A stretch of DNA of 64,000 nt, from assembly GCF_963678845.1 (NCBI RefSeq), contig NZ_OY787464.1, positions 434,001 through 498,000 on the forward strand, given 5' to 3'. Both the position numbers and the translations under genes were made by a program. Numbering within the stretch: the stretch's first letter is position 1; each line of letters starts with the position of its first letter. A model generated the notes under the pieces. It saw only the letters and a list, made by a program, of their open reading frames with translations. It was not told where the DNA came from and ran no database searches. Origin of the DNA: an uncultured Bacteroides sp. GTDB lineage: Bacteria > Bacteroidota > Bacteroidia > Bacteroidales > Bacteroidaceae. Below are positions 60,627 through 64,000 of the stretch, one piece after another.

Positions 60627-62084
60627 TTAGATTAATTTGAGAATTCTCTTGATATTTGCAGCAAAAATGGCCATGGCGCCTTGAAGTTGCATGCATGTCA
60701 GGCCGTATGACAATGCCCTATCATACCCGAAGACATTCTTAAGTTCCGCATTTTTAGCTTCTATCTTGTATCGTGATCTAGATTTGGCCCTAAATTCATC
60801 CGTTTCTTGAAAATCCATCTGGTGTTTATGTTCGTCAGATTTAATCCTGACCGAGTAGGTTTTCGTTTTTGCACCCTCTTTGTAACATCCTTGCCGCCTG
60901 CCACATATCCGACATTTGTCAGTATTGAAGAAGTATACGATAAACTGATTCTTTCCTTGATTCTTTTTACCCTGCTTGGCACGCCGTATCGCCATATGCC
61001 CTGCAGGGCATACGAACATACCCGCATCCTTATTGAATTCAAAACTTTGCTCCGCCCGTCGGGAGCCTTGGCTTATGGCAGGATTAAGTTTTGCCACCAG
61101 TTCAAATCCTTTTTGCTCATCTTGAGCGAGCTGAATGTTGTTCTTTCCCGAATATGCGGTGTCTCCAATGACTGTTTCAACTTCCATGCCGTTGTTTCGG
61201 CTCTGTTCAACAAGTTCGGGTAATTGGGGACCGTCACCCTTCTCCCCGGAAGTGACTGTGGCGGCAGTGATTATACGTTCGTCACTCATGGCGATGTGTG
61301 TCTTATAGCCAAAGAACGACTTGTCCTGGCTTTTGTGTCCAACCCGTGCATCTTCATCTGTGGAGCTGACATAATGATCCTCGATATCTGAAAGCGTTTC
61401 CTTGAGCATGTTCAGACGCTCTCTGACTTTGGGAACATTGACCAATGTCTCGTTGTCGGATACGACTTCAAACAACGCTTTGGTATAATCAAGCTCATGC
61501 TCCAGATCGTCATCTTCATTCTTCAGGGGCAAACCTTCTTTTATTGACTCCTCCACATCATAAAGGCTCTTGCGCAACTGCTTTGAACGAAGTCGCAAAA
61601 TCTCGACAGGCGAATACGGGTTGCTCCGTGAACCGGTGTGTGTGGAATCAACAATAATGGTCTTTGACTTGATGATTCCCTTGTCTATTGCAATAGACAC
61701 TGTCGTTCCTATAAGCAGATTCAACAAATCCTTGTCCTTCAAACGGAGTCGGCGAAACTTACACAAAGAACTTGGAGAGATCAATTCGGTTTCCTCGGGA
61801 GCCAGATCCAAAAAGTATTTGAATGAAAGATCATATCGCGAGCGTTCAACAACGTCCACGTCCGAAATATCAAAGATTGTCTTTAACAAAAGATATTTGA
61901 ACATCCTGATCGGGCACTCGGCCGTACGACCGTTATTCAGGCAGTATTTGTCCAGGAGTTCCTTATGGACGAAAGAGAAGTCTATCAGGTCGTTTATTTG
62001 ACGCAATAGATTGTCCTGTGGAATAAGCAAATCGTATAGATCTGTGTAATTACTGAACGGTATGGCTTGTTGCAATGGAAGCAT
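60627..62084 (-). CDS. IS1182-family transposase
   Basis: This 485-aa DDE transposase has an N-terminal DUF772-like domain (about 20-110, with QINDLIDFSFVHKELLDKYC) and a DDE catalytic core. IIVDSTHTGSRSN carries the first Asp, VIGDTAYSGKNN the second, and the KIEAKNAELKNVFGYDRA segment the Glu. A CXXC-like pair (CRICGRRQGC) is present between, as in IS1182 relatives. The start at 62084 is preferred; the frame opens at 62129, but there it would run through the upstream hairpin. The enzyme looks intact. Confidence 0.92.
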   Translation of the reverse strand: MLPLQQAIPFSNYTDLYDLLIPQDNLLRQINDLIDFSFVHKELLDKYCLNNGRTAECPIRMFKYLLLKTIFDISDVDVVERSRYDLSFKYFLDLAPEETELISPSSLCKFRRLRLKDKDLLNLLIGTTVSIAIDKGIIKSKTIIVDSTHTGSRSNPYSPVEILRLRSKQLRKSLYDVEESIKEGLPLKNEDDDLEHELDYTKALFEVVSDNETLVNVPKVRERLNMLKETLSDIEDHYVSSTDEDARVGHKSQDKSFFGYKTHIAMSDERIITAATVTSGEKGDGPQLPELVEQSRNNGMEVETVIGDTAYSGKNNIQLAQDEQKGFELVAKLNPAISQGSRRAEQSFEFNKDAGMFVCPAGHMAIRRAKQGKKNQGKNQFIVYFFNTDKCRICGRRQGCYKEGAKTKTYSVRIKSDEHKHQMDFQETDEFRAKSRSRYKIEAKNAELKNVFGYDRALSYGLTCMQLQGAMAIFAANIKRILKLI

Positions 62085-62113
62085 ATCGGATTGATTTATA
62101 CTTATAAAGGTAT

Positions 62114-62157
62114 AAAAAAAACAGCACATATCCCAATCTTTTAATGGATATGTGCTG
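62114..62157 (-). terminator. Insulating hairpin upstream of the transposase
   Basis: CAGCACATATCC (62122-62133) pairs with GGATATGTGCTG (62146-62157). On the minus strand a run of eight T follows. It would stop read-through from the interrupted host operon into the transposase gene. Confidence 0.75.
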
Positions 62158-62474
62158 AGTAATTTAATTGCCGAAAAACCTAAAGAGCCAGTTTTTCAGT
62201 GCCCTCTAGATAAATTCCTATATTTAAAATAAATAGGTTTAGTAAATGATAGATAACCAAAATCCTCTGAAGATGAAAATAAAGTGCTATTGTTTATTAT
62301 TGCTTTAATACTATTCTCATCTATATTTTTATTAATGTTCTCATTTATATAAGAAATTACTTCTTTTGTACCTGCGCCTAGATCCACTTCATTCTCGCCT
62401 TTATTTTCATGATAATGTGGCAAAACAGCTATTGCTTCGTAAATGTATTTTTCTAATTGATTCATTTTGGTTAT

Positions 62475-63194
62475 TTAATGTTCTGCATTCTCGTTGATTA
62501 TGAGTTTTGACATTTCATTCATTCCACAATAAATAATTGCCAAAACTTCAGAATAGATATTTTCATTTAAGAAGAAAGAATATTCACGCCCCAATAAGGT
62601 ATAATGTTCTGTCTGAGAAAATAGCCTATAATAATGATATAAGAAATAAAATTGTTTCAAACTTTCGTTAGAGTCATTTTTTAAAGCGTTACTCATATCA
62701 CGAATACTAAAAGAACCGGACATTCTAATAAACTCCCATTCTGCACCTTTAGGAGAGGTCAAATAACATTGCACTTTATCATAATATTCATTCATAAATA
62801 CCTGCAACTTTTCATTTTCATCTTTATGAGAGACCTTTTTATATAACTCTGTTCTAATTATCAGAGCGTCCTTAATAAACTTTGCATGAGCTAAATCTAA
62901 TGACTGTATACCCTTTTCAAACTGTTCTGTATCACGAGAAAGCAGATACAAGCCTTCTATTAAATCAGAGAGAACATTTCTATATAACAAATTTTTAGGA
63001 GCTAGTAAATTCTTACCATTATCTTCAATAATAGAAATGGTATAGATATTGCTTTTTATTCGCTTTAATAAATCATAAAATATAATTACTCTCTTTTTAT
63101 TAATATTTCTTTGTCTCAACTCTGTAGCTAATTCTTTTTTTATATCATCAAAAAGAGACAAAACATCCTTAATCGTTATCACAATATTCTCCAT
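62475..63194 (-). CDS. Helical protein, first gene of the interrupted operon
   Basis: This 239-aa protein is nearly all alpha-helical and not recognised by name. It has YDLLKRIKSNIYTISIIEDN near residues 45-64 and EWEFIRMSGSFSIRDMSNAL near 150. It ends 9 bases before the DUF2971 gene and has a well-formed promoter, so the three genes were one transcription unit. A function in defence or stress response is possible from context only. Confidence 0.6.
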   Translation of the reverse strand: MENIVITIKDVLSLFDDIKKELATELRQRNINKKRVIIFYDLLKRIKSNIYTISIIEDNGKNLLAPKNLLYRNVLSDLIEGLYLLSRDTEQFEKGIQSLDLAHAKFIKDALIIRTELYKKVSHKDENEKLQVFMNEYYDKVQCYLTSPKGAEWEFIRMSGSFSIRDMSNALKNDSNESLKQFYFLYHYYRLFSQTEHYTLLGREYSFFLNENIYSEVLAIIYCGMNEMSKLIINENAEH

Positions 63195-63216
63195 AATATA
63201 TTTGTATTAATACATA

Positions 63217-63248
63217 CAAATATAACAACTAAAAAAGCTCCGTCAAAA
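63217..63248 (-). promoter_or_regulatory. Promoter of the interrupted three-gene operon
   Basis: On the minus strand TTTTG (63248-63244), 19 bases, then TATATTTG (63224-63217) match the Bacteroidetes consensus. The ATG at 63194 follows 22 bases later. Confidence 0.7.
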
Positions 63249-63314
63249 TGACAAAATGTAATTCTTCAGAAGATGAAGAATAATCGGCTTATATATCGCT
63301 TTAGCAAACTTCTT

Positions 63315-64000
63315 TTACTGCTCAGAAACTTTAAAGTTACTATAAAGTGACTCACGGGTGCACATTTGTCTCAAACCTATTTTGCCTGATTCTATTGCAG
63401 GAAAGCCATCGGTTGTGAAACGGAAATAACGATCTTTATTATTACATGTAACACGCATCATTACTATTTTATCATTCTTGATAATAGTTATATGATGTTT
63501 TATGTTTGTCTGAAAGAGCTGGGGAGAAAGATATTCAGGGCTAAGATTTGTACCTGCTAGTCCTTTCCCTGTTTCGGGCATGTATCGACGGGCACGAATA
63601 TAATCCGGGTTATTTATGGGAGAATCATTTTCAAAAGCTGCATAACTAAGATGCAATGCATTCATGTGATTGAAATATGTATTCATAGCAGGAACTTCAC
63701 GCAGGTTATTCCATTCTGCAATATCTTTTGAATAGGGAGCCTTTCCACTTCCTTCTGCTTGCAGATATATGATATTTACAAAGCGATTAACGGTATCTAA
63801 ACGAACGAAGTCGTAATCTACTTTTATATTCCCTTTAAAATCTTTCTTCGTCCACAGAACAGCATGATCTGCATCACTAAGAGGAGTTGAACCTGCATCG
63901 AAACGCATTCCTGAGTTTGTATTTGTTATTTTAGCTCGCTTACCGTCAAGGAACCACTGATTCGTCCAGTCTTCGGAACCATTATCACTCATCTTTTCTT
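63315..64000 (-). CDS. DUF1961-like protein, 5' end cut by the window edge
   Basis: At least 225 residues of a beta-sandwich protein are visible. The segments AVLWTKKDFKGNIKVDYDF, VNIIYLQAEG, NTYFNHMNALHLSYAA and the final GKIGLRQMCTRESLYSNFKV are typical of DUF1961, a jelly-roll family found near polysaccharide-degradation genes in Bacteroidetes. An ATG exists at 63992, but the frame remains open to the window end. Signal peptide and true start are therefore probably outside, and it is treated as partial. Confidence 0.75.
   Translation of the reverse strand, partial: EKMSDNGSEDWTNQWFLDGKRAKITNTNSGMRFDAGSTPLSDADHAVLWTKKDFKGNIKVDYDFVRLDTVNRFVNIIYLQAEGSGKAPYSKDIAEWNNLREVPAMNTYFNHMNALHLSYAAFENDSPINNPDYIRARRYMPETGKGLAGTNLSPEYLSPQLFQTNIKHHITIIKNDKIVMMRVTCNNKDRYFRFTTDGFPAIESGKIGLRQMCTRESLYSNFKVSEQ

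Larger units (their letters stand above)
60433..62206 (-). mobile_element. IS1182-like insertion sequence
   Basis: This 1,774-bp element has terminal inverted repeats that begin GAGGGCACTGAAAAA (15 perfect bases, then partial match), one transposase gene, and 9-bp direct duplications outside. Hairpin terminators stand at both inner ends (60492-60528 and 62122-62157). It lies inside the DUF2971 gene in the same orientation as that gene. Confidence 0.9.
59864..62465 (-). pseudogene. DUF2971 gene split by an IS element
   Basis: The N-terminal piece (from 62465) ends KPIYFKYRNLS before the IS. The C-terminal piece resumes NGAFFIDILINQRLYAAK and continues with NELNDPNEGMYYY and LLWSHYADGHKGVAIGLEL, the DUF2971 signature. 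Deleting the IS and one 9-bp duplication joins the two in frame as a 272-aa protein with no stop. The C-terminal piece could be translated alone only from a TTG at 60400. DUF2971 proteins are of unknown function and are often found in variable genomic islands. The gene is inactive unless the IS excises precisely. Confidence 0.85.

Noticed and set aside
61570..62001. 143-codon plus-strand frame within the IS
   Set aside because: Antisense shadow of the transposase, without recognisable motifs.

Overview
The window looks like a Bacteroidales chromosome, most likely Bacteroides or a close relative. The evidence is AT-rich DNA, promoters of the Bacteroidetes type (a TTTG-like -33 and a TAnnTTTG -7), few Shine-Dalgarno sequences, and Bacteroidetes families such as DUF4382, DUF4468 and a two-gene AddAB-like nuclease. 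It holds one complete integrated prophage inside otherwise ordinary chromosome.

Left chromosomal part (1-13,739): a Crp/Fnr regulator, the nitrosative-stress enzyme Hcp with a palindromic Crp/Fnr-type site in its promoter, a flavin-binding pyridoxamine-oxidase-like protein, an acyl-CoA synthetase, a RecB/AddA-like helicase-nuclease, an AddB-like nuclease, a DUF4382 lipoprotein, about 1 kb without genes, and tRNA-Arg(TCT).

Prophage (13,728-59,017, about 45.3 kb): it sits in the 3' end of tRNA-Arg and is bounded by a 13-bp direct repeat. The integrase is at the left end and the repressor at the right end, both on +; every gene between them is on -. Read from right to left, the lytic programme is: early regulators, a tRNA-like element, a zinc-finger/Toprim/SF3 primase-helicase, many small early genes, an iteron-rich intergenic region, S49 prohead protease, scaffold-fused major capsid protein, decoration protein, terminase, a moron cassette with its own promoter, unimolecular spanin, portal, connectors, GH19 endolysin, a 1,283-aa tape measure, tail-tip proteins, a diversity-generating retroelement (DGR), further tail genes, a holin-like protein and a DNA adenine methylase. 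The long tape measure and absence of sheath genes suggest a siphovirus.

The most interesting system is the DGR. An 899-aa tail protein ends in a variable region (VR, 20694-20787). Just downstream lie a template repeat (TR, 20518-20611) and a reverse transcriptase (19078-20382). In a 90-bp core, TR and VR differ at 16 positions, and every one is an adenine in TR on the coding strand. They change 13 codons, including all 10 AAT/AAC Asn codons. This is the signature of adenine-directed mutagenic retrohoming of a receptor-binding protein. There is no recognisable Avd gene, and the reverse transcriptase has a C-terminal extension of about 110 aa.

Right chromosomal part (59,018-64,000): the displaced tRNA terminator, then a three-gene operon whose middle gene (DUF2971) is split by an IS1182-like element (60433-62206) with a 9-bp target duplication. 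Removing the IS and one duplication restores one open frame of 272 codons. The window ends inside a DUF1961-like gene.
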